Source of the DNA: Halomicrobium katesii DSM 19301 | GTDB taxonomy: Archaea > Halobacteriota > Halobacteria > Halobacteriales > Haloarculaceae | NCBI RefSeq assembly: GCF_000379085.1 | Contig: NZ_KB905378.1 | Span: forward strand, 2,697,542 to 2,746,941 | Direction: 5' to 3' | DNA length: 49,400 nt | Shown here: in pieces, positions 16,688 to 25,028 of the stretch | Numbering within the stretch: the stretch's first letter is position 1 | Layout of the letters: every line of letters starts with the position of its first letter | The notes under the pieces: model-generated | Told to the model about the DNA's origin: nothing | Seen by the model: only the letters and a program-made list of their open reading frames with translations | Databases searched by the model: none | Translations under genes and position numbers: made by a program

Positions 16688-16729
16688 GAGAGCGCGAGCG
16701 TTAAGCGACTCCGGGCACTACTCCGGGAT

Positions 16730-17113
16730 ATGCCACTGACAACGATGGAACCCAACCCCGTCTGGTCGGAGGGTGCCTACGAGGACACCGTCGACGTGCT
16801 GGCCGAGCACCGCGACGAACTGGTCTACAAGGTCTGGGGCGGCGACTGGTGCAAGGACTGCCGCTCGCAGCTGCCCGACTTCGGCGCGGCGCTAGACGCC
16901 GCCGAGGTCCCCGAAGAGAACGTCGCCCACCACGAAACCGAGAAGGAAGACGACGGCTCGAAGACCGGCCCCGGCGTCGAGGAGTACGGGATCGAGTACA
17001 TCCCGACCGTGGTGGTCGAACGCGACGGCGAGGAGATCGCACGCTTCGTCGAAGACGCCGACGTTCCGATCGCCGTCTCTCTCGCTGAGGAGATCCAGGC
17101 GGTCCTCGACTGA
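16730..17113 (+). CDS. Thioredoxin-family protein
   Basis: A 127-residue cytoplasmic protein with a thioredoxin fold. The redox motif is WCKDC (W40, C41, C44), and the cis-proline loop is EYIPTVVV. The KDC spacer differs from the GPC of classical thioredoxin, so partners may differ. The start at 16730 lies about 28 nt after a GCGTTAAGCG box; an internal ATG at 16745 is the alternative. Two near-identical family 1 palindromes in direct orientation bracket the gene, and its TGA stop is the direct repeat of the downstream one. Confidence 0.88.
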   Translation: MPLTTMEPNPVWSEGAYEDTVDVLAEHRDELVYKVWGGDWCKDCRSQLPDFGAALDAAEVPEENVAHHETEKEDDGSKTGPGVEEYGIEYIPTVVVERDGEEIARFVEDADVPIAVSLAEEIQAVLD

Positions 17114-17195
17114 TACGGATTATTGTAGCGATTTACCGGTGATCGTCTACTCCGTGGCGACGATCACCGGTAAGCAACTACAATAATCCGTATGA
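17111..17195. repeat. Family 1 palindromic element, complete 79-bp copy with TGA direct repeats
   Basis: The element spans 17114-17192, flanked by TGA at 17111-17113 (the stop codon of the thioredoxin-like gene) and TGA at 17193-17195. The outer arms TACGGATTATTGTAG and CTACAATAATCCGTA pair perfectly, making this the most symmetric copy. Confidence 0.94.
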
Positions 17196-17210
17196 TACTG
17201 CCGGCAGTCA
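17193..17210. repeat. Short palindrome with family 3 tip sequence between a family 1 element and the TRIC-type gene stop
   Basis: ACTGCCGGCAGT is a perfect 12-bp palindrome composed of the two tip sequences of family 3 (ACTGCCGGC and GCCGGCAGT) without the middle. It is bounded by TGA (17193-17195) on one side and TCA (17208-17210), the stop codon of the minus-strand channel gene, on the other. Confidence 0.55.
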
Positions 17211-17861
17211 CTCGCCGGATCTGAGCGTTTGGACGGTCGGGAGATTCCAGCTGAAGGTAACCGCCGCCAACCGCGTTACCACAACTACCCCTGCGCACAC
17301 GCCAGCAGCAGTGCCCTCGGCCAGACCGACCGTGCCCGCGAGCCAGTACGCGATGCCACCGAGGACTGCGCAACTCGCGTAGAAGTCTTCGAAAAGGATG
17401 AACGGCGGTCGGTCGAGTAAGATATCTGCAAATGCTCCGCCGCCGACGGCGTTTATCGTCCCGATAGCAACGATACCGAAGGCCGACACGCCGGCTTCGG
17501 TGGCGACGATCGCCCCCGCCGTCGTAAATGCCGCCAAGCCGATGGCATCTGAGACGACCGTCACCGGATGCGTATCTGGCGTCGGCAGAACGATACTCAG
17601 CGTGACGGCCAAGCCAACGCCGAGCAGTCCCAGTCCGATTTCGACTGGCGACTGGAGGGCCAGCGGGATTCGGGTCACGAGTAGATCGCGTGTCGCCCCG
17701 CCAGCAAACGCCATCGCCAATCCGACGATGGTGATGCCAAACAGATCGAACTCTTCGCGGATCGCTTTCGAGGCCCCGACGAGTGCGAACGCCACCAGAC
17801 CGATCGTGTTCATCACCGCGAACGGATCGCCGAACAGTGTCTGGAGGGCGCTCTGACTCAT
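17208..17861 (-). CDS. TRIC/UPF0126-family membrane channel protein
   Basis: A 217-residue integral membrane protein with about seven hydrophobic helices and a duplicated three-helix pattern. Each half carries a glycine-rich segment: AFAGGATRDLL and NAVGGGAFADILL. This is the hallmark of the prokaryotic TRIC/UPF0126 (YadS-like) family, trimeric cation channels related to animal TRIC proteins; some prokaryotic members were previously proposed as glycine transporters. No partner genes suggest a specific ion. It is convergent with the thioredoxin-like gene, with palindromes between the two stops. Confidence 0.83.
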   Translation of the reverse strand: MSQSALQTLFGDPFAVMNTIGLVAFALVGASKAIREEFDLFGITIVGLAMAFAGGATRDLLVTRIPLALQSPVEIGLGLLGVGLAVTLSIVLPTPDTHPVTVVSDAIGLAAFTTAGAIVATEAGVSAFGIVAIGTINAVGGGAFADILLDRPPFILFEDFYASCAVLGGIAYWLAGTVGLAEGTAAGVCAGVVVVTRLAAVTFSWNLPTVQTLRSGE

Positions 17862-17961
17862 TACACTCGCCTTTGTGGGAGCCTCTCTTGAGTGCTACGT
17901 ATCAGCGAACGCCACCTCGTACGATCGGCTGTCCACCGTGTGGCGGATCCGGGTTGTCTTC

Positions 17962-18243
17962 CTACTCGCTCCTCTCGGTCCGGTGCCACCAGTAGAGCGC
18001 GCCGACACCGGCGAGCGCGGCGACACCGACGGCGACCAGCGCACTGCCGAGGGGCCACTGGTCGAGGACGAGACCGTACAGCAGGCCGAGGCTGACGGCG
18101 GCGAGCCCGAACTGTGCCAGCACCAGCGCGGTGACGAACGCCCAGAACGTCCCGCGCGAGACCTCGCCGACCGTCGCCGCCGTCACGTCCGGCGACGCCT
18201 CGTCTTCGGTCAGCAGCGAGAAGGGGTCGAGCACGCTATGCAC
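17962..18243 (-). CDS. Small haloarchaeal membrane protein (DUF7322-like)
   Basis: A 93-residue protein with two predicted membrane helices (about 33-57 and 66-84) after an acidic soluble N-terminus (LLTEDEASPDVTAATV) and ending WWHRTERSE. No enzymatic motif is visible. It begins 51 nt after the stop of the upstream DUF255 gene on the same strand, so co-transcription is possible. The DUF number is from memory. Confidence 0.6.
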   Translation of the reverse strand: MHSVLDPFSLLTEDEASPDVTAATVGEVSRGTFWAFVTALVLAQFGLAAVSLGLLYGLVLDQWPLGSALVAVGVAALAGVGALYWWHRTERSE

Positions 18244-18294
18244 CGCTCGAAGGCGGCCACGCCGACGGACACGACCCGGCGACGGTGCGCCGTC

Positions 18295-20442
18295 TCACGC
18301 CTGTTCCGTCGCCCAGTCGAGCGCGTCACACAGGTGGTGTTGTGGCGGCGAACACGTGAACTGTCGGCAGGCGTAGACGGTCGCCTCGCCGTCGCGCTCG
18401 GTCCGGTCTGCCCAGATCGGCGGGACATCGTCCAGTCCCAGCACGTCGAGCCACGCGTCGAGGTCGCCGTCGCTCGGCGGCCGCCACGCGAGCAGCCGGT
18501 CCGGGAGATACGTCTCGGCCAGCGTCGTTCGCCACGCTGCCGGGACCTCGTCGGCCACCAGCGTCAGTTCGAGATCCCCACGGCGGTAGCGGTCGGCCGC
18601 GACGACCAGCGATGCGTGTTGCATCGGATTCGCCTCGATCTTGTTGGCGTGTGTCTCCAGGACGCCCGCAGCGATTGTCTCGAAGCGGTCGTGTGGGACG
18701 AACGCCGACAGCGAGAGCAGCGCCTGGACCGCGACGCCGCTGCTGGAGGGGGTCGACTGGTCGGTCAGTTCCTGGGGGCGGGCCACCAGCGACTCGCCGC
18801 TGGTCGGGGTGAAGTACAGCGTGCCGTCGTCCGCGTCCCAGAACTCTCGTTCGATCGCCCGGACGAGGTCCAGAGCGAACGCGAGGTGTTCGACTTCGCC
18901 GGTCGCCTCGAACAGCGCCAGCGCGCCGCGAGCGAGGAAGGCGTAGTCTTCGAGGTAACCGTCGATGGCCACGTCGCCGTCCTTGTAGCGCCGCGCCAGC
19001 CGTTGCTCGTCCTCGTCCCAGAGGTGTTCGCGGACGAACGCGAGAGCGTCGACGGCGGGATCCGGATCGACATCGTCGAGGACGATCGCGCCCTCCGCGA
19101 TGGCCGTGATCAGCAGCCCGTTCCAGCCCGCGAGCACCTTCTCGTCGCGTGCGGGGCGGGGCCGCTCCTCGCGGGCCTCGAAGACCTGCTCGCGTGCGCT
19201 CGCCAGCGTGCGCTCGACTTCGCTCGCTTCGAGGCCGCTGGACTCGCTCAGGGCCTCGATGGAGGCGTCGACGGTCAGCACCGTCTTGCCCTCGAAGTTG
19301 CCCGACTCGGTGATCCCGAAGCGGTCACACAGCAGGTCGGCCGCCGTCTCGTCGTCGACGGCCGCGCGGACCTCCTCGGGAGTCCAGACGAAGTACGCCC
19401 CCTCCTCGGGCTCGGCGTCCGCGTCCTCGCGGCGGCCGGCGGGTGGCACGCTCTGGGCGTCGAGCGTGCTGAAGAAGCCGCCGTCTTCGTGTGTGAGTTC
19501 GCGCTCGACGAAGGCGAACGTCTCGCGGGCGATCTCCGCGTACCGCTCGTCGCCGGTGAGCTGGTAGCCCGCGAGGTAGGCTCGCGGGAGCGTCGCGTTG
19601 TCGTAGAGCATCTTCTCGAAGTGGGGAACGACCCACTCCCGGTCCGTGCAGTAGCGGTGGAAGCCGCCGCCGACGTGGTCGAAGAGCCCGCCGTCGGCCA
19701 TCGCATCGAGCGTCTCGGTGACGACCGAGCGCACGTCGTCGCGGTCCGAACGGGCGACCTCGCGCATGAGGTAGTGGAGTCGCCCCGGCTGCGGGAACTT
19801 CGGGCCGTTCCCCCAGCCGCCGTGTTCGCGGTCCGCGGCCCGCACTGCGGCGTCGACGGCCGCCTGCATCGCCTCGTCGTCGGGCACGTCGCCCGGCTGC
19901 CCCACGTCGCCGACGTCGCCCTCGATGGCGTCGGTCCACTGCCGGGCGCGGTTGTACATCTCCTCGCGTTGCTCCGAATCGGACCACGAGCCCGCGATGT
20001 CTTCGAGCAGTTGGCCGAACGCCGGCATCCCGCGGCGCTCCTCGGGCGGGAAGTAGGTCCCCACGTAGAACGGCTCTCCCTCGGGAGTGAGCCACGCCGA
20101 CAGCGGCCAGCCACCGCGGCCGGTCACCTGCTGACAGATGCTCATGTAGATGGCGTCGAGGTCCGGGCGCTCCTCGCGGTCGACCTTGATCGGGACGAAG
20201 TGCTCGTTGAGTAGCGCCGCCGTCTCGGGATCGGAGAAGCTCTCGTCTTCCATGACGTGACACCAGTGACACGCCGAGTACCCGATCGAGAGGAAGATCG
20301 GCGCGTCGTGTTCTCTGGCAGTTTCGAGTGCCTGTTCGTCCCACGGCTGCCAGTTGACGGGGTTGTCCGCGTGCTGGCGGAGGTAGGGGCTCTCCGCCTC
20401 GTCGAGGCGGTTCCGGTCCGTCGGGCCCGAGTCGCTGCTCAT
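18295..20442 (-). CDS. DUF255 thioredoxin-like / six-hairpin glycosidase-fold protein (YyaL, SSP411 family)
   Basis: A 715-residue protein of the widespread YyaL/spermatogenesis-associated protein 20 family. The N-terminal thioredoxin-like domain has SPYLRQHADNPVNW, then CHWC (C58-C61) and the GGWPLSAWLTPEGEPF signature. The rest is an alpha-barrel of the kind found in glycosidases and N-acyl-glucosamine epimerases. The exact reaction is unknown. The start at 20442 matches the family N-terminus; the longer frame reads into the upstream palindrome. It stands alone on the minus strand. Confidence 0.9.
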   Translation of the reverse strand: MSSDSGPTDRNRLDEAESPYLRQHADNPVNWQPWDEQALETAREHDAPIFLSIGYSACHWCHVMEDESFSDPETAALLNEHFVPIKVDREERPDLDAIYMSICQQVTGRGGWPLSAWLTPEGEPFYVGTYFPPEERRGMPAFGQLLEDIAGSWSDSEQREEMYNRARQWTDAIEGDVGDVGQPGDVPDDEAMQAAVDAAVRAADREHGGWGNGPKFPQPGRLHYLMREVARSDRDDVRSVVTETLDAMADGGLFDHVGGGFHRYCTDREWVVPHFEKMLYDNATLPRAYLAGYQLTGDERYAEIARETFAFVERELTHEDGGFFSTLDAQSVPPAGRREDADAEPEEGAYFVWTPEEVRAAVDDETAADLLCDRFGITESGNFEGKTVLTVDASIEALSESSGLEASEVERTLASAREQVFEAREERPRPARDEKVLAGWNGLLITAIAEGAIVLDDVDPDPAVDALAFVREHLWDEDEQRLARRYKDGDVAIDGYLEDYAFLARGALALFEATGEVEHLAFALDLVRAIEREFWDADDGTLYFTPTSGESLVARPQELTDQSTPSSSGVAVQALLSLSAFVPHDRFETIAAGVLETHANKIEANPMQHASLVVAADRYRRGDLELTLVADEVPAAWRTTLAETYLPDRLLAWRPPSDGDLDAWLDVLGLDDVPPIWADRTERDGEATVYACRQFTCSPPQHHLCDALDWATEQA

Positions 20443-20761
20443 AGCTGACCGTCCGGGTGGCAGACGGGAAAGCCTGTCCGTCTCAGCGATCGCCGGCCCA
20501 CGTTCCGGTTCGATCCGGGCGGTCGTCAAATATAGTAGCCATTGAAAATCAAGGTACACCTGATCGCACGACTGCAGTTTGATCGATGTGTAAATCGTTT
20601 CAATTGTTACTATACCTTCGGACGGCTAGCCGTACCGGCGAGACGGTTCGATCGACGGCCGACTACCTTCGTCTGGAGTCGGGGAACTGACCGGTTAGTG
20701 GCGGACTTACCGGCCGTACACGACCCATTACGAAATCGATACGCCGAGTGGGGTACCACCG
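20443..20761. other. Divergent spacer of 319 nt with a family 2 palindrome
   Basis: The spacer separates the divergent DUF255 gene and the Tat-secreted protein gene. It holds the complete family 2 element (20531-20614) and, just after it, the perfect 12-bp palindrome ACGGCTAGCCGT (20622-20633). The remainder shows no gene. Confidence 0.7.
20531..20614. repeat. Family 2 palindromic element, complete 84-bp copy
   Basis: The arms begin TATAGTAGCCATTGAAA on the left and TATAGTAACAATTGAAAC when the right end is read as its complement. The centre GATCGCACGACTGCAGTTTGATC forms a further imperfect stem. It is AT-richer than its surroundings. No clear target duplication is visible at its ends. Confidence 0.85.
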
Positions 20762-21730
20762 ATGAGTCCAACAGACGACGCGACCGACGAGAACGGCGTC
20801 GACCGCCGACGCGTGCTGAAGACGATCGGAGCGGCGACCGCGGGGCTGCTCGCCGCCAGCGGCACTGCAGCGGCACACGAGACCCAGTTCGAGGGCTGTG
20901 ATCGCGTCTGTACGGGGACGGACGGGAGCTTCGCCGTCGTCGCCGTCGACGGGAGCTTTACCTGTCGCCCGATGACGGCGACGAGCGGCGTCGACGTGCC
21001 CTGGGACTGGCAGAGCTACTGTTACGAGGCGTCGGCCGACGAGACGATCGTCGGGCTGCTCGAAGAGAACGTCGTTCGAGGCGGAACTACCGATTCGAGC
21101 GGCTCGTGTAGCCTCTGTGTCAACCCCAACGACTGCGCCGCGTCGGCCTACGACAGCGTCGACGACATCGTGGCGGCCCTGGACCAGAACGATGCCTGTG
21201 GCGTGTGCGCTGGACACGTCGAGGCAGGGGGCAACTGTACGACGTACGCAGTCGACGGCGACAGCGGCAGCGACGACGGCGACGGTAGTGAGACGGGCGA
21301 CGACGGCTCGGACGGAGACGACCCAGACGACGGTGGTGCGGACGATGGCGACGGGAGCGATGGGAACGATAGCGACGAGGACAACGGTGGTGCGGACGAT
21401 GGCGACGGGAGCGATGACGACAATGACGACGAAAACGACGAAAACGATGGCGGCGATGACGACTACGATACGAACCAACACTACGCGGACGACCGAGAGC
21501 TCTGGCGCAGCGACCTCGTGGACGACGGCTCGGACGACGCGCCGGCGTGGGAGTGTGAGAACACGACCGAGAACCCGACCGCGATGGAGCGGTGGTACGA
21601 TCGAGACGACACGCCGGTCGATCCCACGGACAGAGAGCGTTGCGGGTCGGAGACCGACGAGGACGACGGTCTGCTGACGGCGATGCAGCGGTGGCTCGCT
21701 CGTGACGACACGCCCGACAGCCTGGACTGA
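20762..21730 (+). CDS. Tat-secreted Cys-rich protein with long Asp/Gly linker, unknown function
   Basis: A 322-residue exported protein. RRRVLKTIGAATAGLLAASG (15-34) is a twin-arginine signal with likely cleavage after AAA38. A compact domain (39 to about 165) contains ten cysteines, including CSLCVNPNDC and CGVCAG. A low-complexity Asp/Gly/Ser linker (about 165-240) follows with repeats of GGADDGDGSD. The C-terminal part has a duplicated motif, TAMERWYDRDDTP and TAMQRWLARDDTP, plus two more cysteines. So many cysteines are unusual in a haloarchaeal secreted protein and suggest disulfides or metal binding. I do not recognise the family. The TGA stop is followed directly by a family 3 palindrome. 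Confidence 0.72.
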   Translation: MSPTDDATDENGVDRRRVLKTIGAATAGLLAASGTAAAHETQFEGCDRVCTGTDGSFAVVAVDGSFTCRPMTATSGVDVPWDWQSYCYEASADETIVGLLEENVVRGGTTDSSGSCSLCVNPNDCAASAYDSVDDIVAALDQNDACGVCAGHVEAGGNCTTYAVDGDSGSDDGDGSETGDDGSDGDDPDDGGADDGDGSDGNDSDEDNGGADDGDGSDDDNDDENDENDGGDDDYDTNQHYADDRELWRSDLVDDGSDDAPAWECENTTENPTAMERWYDRDDTPVDPTDRERCGSETDEDDGLLTAMQRWLARDDTPDSLD

Positions 21731-21810
21731 GACTGCCGGCTGTCACTGTGTCACGAGATTCGCGATACGGAGTCGGGACATTCGTCACAGGCGGACAGCC
21801 GGCAGTATGA
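21728..21810. repeat. Family 3 palindromic element with TGA direct repeats at a stop codon
   Basis: The element spans 21731-21807 (77 bp). Tips ACTGCCGGCTGTC and GACAGCCGGCAGT are exact complements. TGA lies on both sides (21728-21730 and 21808-21810), and the left one is the stop codon of the Tat-secreted protein gene. Confidence 0.82.
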
Positions 21811-21915
21811 GACGGAGTATCGTCGGTGTCCGGGAAGGCGGCCGTGAGACACGGAGCAGCCGCCGACGCGAGGGGAAAGGCAAGGTTTAGGCCCCTCCCA
21901 GTCGCCCCCTCAGGT

Positions 21916-23256
21916 ATGACAGAGACCGTGGTGCTGATCGGTGGCGGGGGCCGCGAGCACGCGATCGCCCGCTCGCTGGCCGAATCAGAGGCCCGACTGT
22001 ACGCGTGTGCCGGCAACAGGAACCCCGGAATCGCGGCGCTGGCCGACGGGTTCGAGACGCTGGACACGACGAACCCGACGGCGGTCCGGACCTACGCCGA
22101 CGAGGTCGACGCGACCCTCGCGGTGGTCGGCCCCGAGGCCGCACTCGAAGCCGGCGTCGCCGACGCGCTCGACGAGGCGGGCGTGTACACGTTCGGTCCC
22201 CGGCAGGACGCGGCTCGCATCGAGACGGACAAAGCCTTCCAGCGGCGGTTCATGCGGGAACACGACATTCCCGGCTGTCCAGACTTCGAGACCTTCGACG
22301 ACATGGCGGCCGCCTGCGCGTACATCGACGACTACGACGGCGACCTCGCGGTCAAGCCGGCCGGGCTCACCGGCGGCAAGGGCGTTCGAGTCATCGGCGA
22401 CCAGGTCACCGCCGAGGAGGCAAAAGCGCACCTCCGGAGTGGGGACTACGATCGGGTCGTCCTCGAAGAGCGCCTCGTCGGCGAGGAGTTCACCGTCCAG
22501 GCGTTCGTCGCCAACGGCCAGCTCCGAGTCACGCCCGCCGTACAGGACCACAAGCGCGCCTACGAGGGCGACGAAGGCCCCAACACCGGCGGGATGGGAA
22601 GCTACTCCGACTCCGGACTGGAGCTGCCCTTCATGTCCGAAGACGACTACATGGAGGCCGTCGACGTGCTCCGGGCGGTCGTCGACGCGCTGGACGACTA
22701 CAAGGGCATCCTCTACGGGCAGTTCATGCTCACCGCCGACGGGATCAAGGTCGTCGAGTTCAACGCTCGCTTCGGCGATCCGGAGGCGATGAACACGCTG
22801 CCCGTCCTCAACACCGACTTCCTCGACGTGCTGACGGCGGCCCGCGAGGACGAGCCCCTGCCACAGCTCTCGTTCGCCCCGAAGGCGACGGTCTGCAAGT
22901 ACGCCGTCCCCGAGGGCTACCCGACCGAGCCGAAAGCCGGTGCGAAAGTGAAAATCGACGAGGACAGCGTGGCGAAAGCCACGGAACGGTCGAGCGGCGA
23001 CGAGCCGCGAGACAGCGCCGGTGACGCGCTCCTGTTCTACGCCAGCGTCGACGAGCGCGACGACGGCATCTACACGACGACTTCCCGGTCGTTCGCCGTC
23101 GTCGGCCTGGCGGAGACGATCACCGAGGCCGAGGAGATCGCGGAGGCGGCCCTCGACGCTGCCGGCGAAGAGGGCCTGCGGATGCGCCACGACATCGGCA
23201 AGCCCGACCTCGTCCAGCAGCGGATCGACCACGTGAACGAGCTGCGCGGCGAGTAA
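21916..23256 (+). CDS. purD: Phosphoribosylamine-glycine ligase
   Basis: Second enzyme of purine synthesis, joining glycine to phosphoribosylamine with ATP. The 446 residues start with GGGGREHAIARSLAES and show the ATP-grasp features KPAGLTGGKGVRV, EEFTVQAFV, QDHKRAYEGDEGPNTGGMGSY and FNARFGDPEAM. The start at 21916 lies about 25 nt after an AGGTTTAGG box; the 30 upstream residues of the open frame fall in the family 3 region and are excluded. The next gene on the strand is separated by 71 nt. Confidence 0.96.
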   Translation: MTETVVLIGGGGREHAIARSLAESEARLYACAGNRNPGIAALADGFETLDTTNPTAVRTYADEVDATLAVVGPEAALEAGVADALDEAGVYTFGPRQDAARIETDKAFQRRFMREHDIPGCPDFETFDDMAAACAYIDDYDGDLAVKPAGLTGGKGVRVIGDQVTAEEAKAHLRSGDYDRVVLEERLVGEEFTVQAFVANGQLRVTPAVQDHKRAYEGDEGPNTGGMGSYSDSGLELPFMSEDDYMEAVDVLRAVVDALDDYKGILYGQFMLTADGIKVVEFNARFGDPEAMNTLPVLNTDFLDVLTAAREDEPLPQLSFAPKATVCKYAVPEGYPTEPKAGAKVKIDEDSVAKATERSSGDEPRDSAGDALLFYASVDERDDGIYTTTSRSFAVVGLAETITEAEEIAEAALDAAGEEGLRMRHDIGKPDLVQQRIDHVNELRGE

Positions 23257-23327
23257 CGCGGGCCGAGATCTATCGGACCGTCCGCGACGACGCGGGTTTT
23301 TAGACGGCTCCTGACGAACGGTCCGTC

Positions 23328-23846
23328 GTGACTGGGCCACGACGACACGACCGTCTCGACCGGACGGCGACACCGGGACCGCACAACTCCCTGCACCACT
23401 GGCCGTCGGCCAAGCACCCGCTCAGGCTGGTGGTGAACTTCCTCGCCGTCTGGACCCTGCGGTACTCTCCGAGCCTCGCGCTCAAGCGGTGGCTGCTCCG
23501 TCGGCTCGGCGCGACGGTCGGCGAGGGGGTCTCGCTGGCGCTGACGGCCACCCCGGACGTGTTCTGGCCCGAACTGCTGACGATCGAGGACCACGCGGTC
23601 GTCGGCTACGACGCCACGCTGCTGTGTCACGAGTTCCTCAGAGAGGAGTATCGGACCGGCGAGGTCGTCGTCGGCGAGGGCGCGATGATCGGCGCGGGAG
23701 CGATCGTCCTCCCCGGCGTCGAGATCGGTCACGACGCCAAGGTCGGTGCCAACGCCGTCGTCACGGCAGACGTTCCGCCGGAGACGACGGTCGTCGGTGC
23801 GCCGGCCGAGCCGGTCGGCGAGGACGGAACCGACAGCACCCTTTAG
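23328..23846 (+). CDS. Left-handed beta-helix (hexapeptide) acyltransferase
   Basis: A 172-residue protein whose second half has hexapeptide repeats typical of the LbH fold (VVVGEGAMIGAGAIVLPGVE, then IGHDAKVGANAVV and VPPETTVVGAPAEPVG), as in maltose/galactoside O-acetyltransferases. A hydrophobic segment near residues 31-50 (HPLRLVVNFLAVWTLRYSPS) may contact the membrane. A histidine in LCHEFLREEY is a candidate catalytic base. The start is GTG at 23328, about 30 nt after a GTTTTTAG box. The acceptor substrate cannot be predicted. Confidence 0.82.
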   Translation: MTGPRRHDRLDRTATPGPHNSLHHWPSAKHPLRLVVNFLAVWTLRYSPSLALKRWLLRRLGATVGEGVSLALTATPDVFWPELLTIEDHAVVGYDATLLCHEFLREEYRTGEVVVGEGAMIGAGAIVLPGVEIGHDAKVGANAVVTADVPPETTVVGAPAEPVGEDGTDSTL

Positions 23847-23870
23847 CTCTCGGGGACCCTCCCTCCGGTC

Positions 23871-24605
23871 GTGTGTACGCTCGTCTTCGCCTGGCAGGTC
23901 TTCGAACAGCCACTCGTCGTCGCCGCCAACCGCGACGAACGGCTCGACCGGGAGTCGGATCCGCCCGCCGTCCGCGACTGGCGCGCACAGGTCGTCGCAC
24001 CGACCGACGCGGAAGCCGGCGGCACGTGGATCGGCTACAACGAGCACGGCGTCTTCGTCGCGATCACCAACCGCTGGACGGACGCCGACCTCGCGGGCGA
24101 GCGCTCTCGGGGCCTGCTCGTGCGCGACGCGCTGGGCGAGCGATCCGCGGAGGACGCTGCCCGTCTCGTCGAGCGCGCCGTCGACGCCGACGAGTACCAG
24201 GGGTTCAACCTCGTCGTCGCCGACGCGTCCGCGGCCGTCTACACCGAGTGGGACGGGACCCTCTCGGTTCGCACGCTGACTCCCGGTGTCCACGTGGTCG
24301 TCAACGTCGGTGCCGACGGCGACTACCGGATGCCCGACGATCGACGAGCGGCGGCACAGCGCCAGGCCGACAGCGCCGGTCGACTGGTCCGGGCCCTCCA
24401 GCCGGAGCCCGACGAGAACGGGGGCTCGTGGCTCGACCGCGCGGCCGAGACGATCGCGGACCACGACTACGGCGTCTGCGTCCACGGTGAGGGGTTCGGC
24501 ACCCGCTCGTCGTCGCTCGTCGTCCTCGGCGACGAGCGGTGGTTCCGCTACGCCGACGGACCGCCCTGTGAGACTGCGTATCGTCCGGTCGAAGGTCAGG
24601 TTTAA
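23871..24605 (+). CDS. NRDE/TANGO2-family protein
   Basis: A 244-residue protein with the family's N-terminal MCTLVFAW, which leaves Cys2 as a possible N-terminal nucleophile after Met removal, and the NRDE motif in AANRDERLDR. The GGTWIGYNEHGVFVAITN segment is also typical. TANGO2 relatives have been linked to haem and lipid handling, but their chemistry is unsettled. The GTG start at 23871 is required to place Cys at position 2. A CCCTTTAGC box lies about 28 nt upstream. Confidence 0.85.
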   Translation: MCTLVFAWQVFEQPLVVAANRDERLDRESDPPAVRDWRAQVVAPTDAEAGGTWIGYNEHGVFVAITNRWTDADLAGERSRGLLVRDALGERSAEDAARLVERAVDADEYQGFNLVVADASAAVYTEWDGTLSVRTLTPGVHVVVNVGADGDYRMPDDRRAAAQRQADSAGRLVRALQPEPDENGGSWLDRAAETIADHDYGVCVHGEGFGTRSSSLVVLGDERWFRYADGPPCETAYRPVEGQV

Positions 24606-24632
24606 GCGGCCGACCCTCCCATAACGGAGTAT

Positions 24633-24983
24633 ATGAGCATGGCAGCCATCGAGGAGGAGCTCTCGGACGACGAGCGTGCCGGCCTGGAACTCATCAGAGA
24701 GTCCGGTGGCATCCACCAGAGCGACTTCTGGAAGGAACTGGACGTGTCTTCGCGCAAGGGGAGTCGGATCGTCGACTCGCTGGCGGACAAGGAACTGATC
24801 CAGCGCGAGGAGACCATCTACGAGGGGCACAACACGTACCACCTCACGCCGGCACCCAGAGATCTGGACTTCTCGCTGTTGATGGCCGGCGATCAGCTCT
24901 CGCCGTTCATCGGCGACGAGGAGGTCGACGCCCGGAGCGACGCCTTCTCGCAGTGGGTCATGAGCCTCGCGTACAACGAGTAG
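24633..24983 (+). CDS. Winged helix-turn-helix protein, MarR-like
   Basis: A 116-residue acidic protein. Residues 10-75 form a wHTH of the MarR-like type (ERAGLELIRESGGIHQSDFW, with recognition-helix region SRKGSRIVDSLADKELIQRE and a wing around YEGHNTYHLTP). The remaining 40 residues lack known motifs. It is probably a DNA-binding regulator; the target is unknown. A GGTTTAAGC box lies about 28 nt before the ATG. It is convergent with the Gly/Met-rich protein gene downstream. Confidence 0.78.
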   Translation: MSMAAIEEELSDDERAGLELIRESGGIHQSDFWKELDVSSRKGSRIVDSLADKELIQREETIYEGHNTYHLTPAPRDLDFSLLMAGDQLSPFIGDEEVDARSDAFSQWVMSLAYNE

Positions 24984-25028
24984 CGCCGCTTCTCGAACGG
25001 CAAAACGCAGAACGGACTGTTCGAAGCG

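Noticed and set aside
17875-20214. A 779-residue plus-strand open frame opposite the DUF255 gene
   Set aside because: The minus strand encodes a complete DUF255 protein with CHWC and GGWPLS motifs; the plus frame is a shadow.
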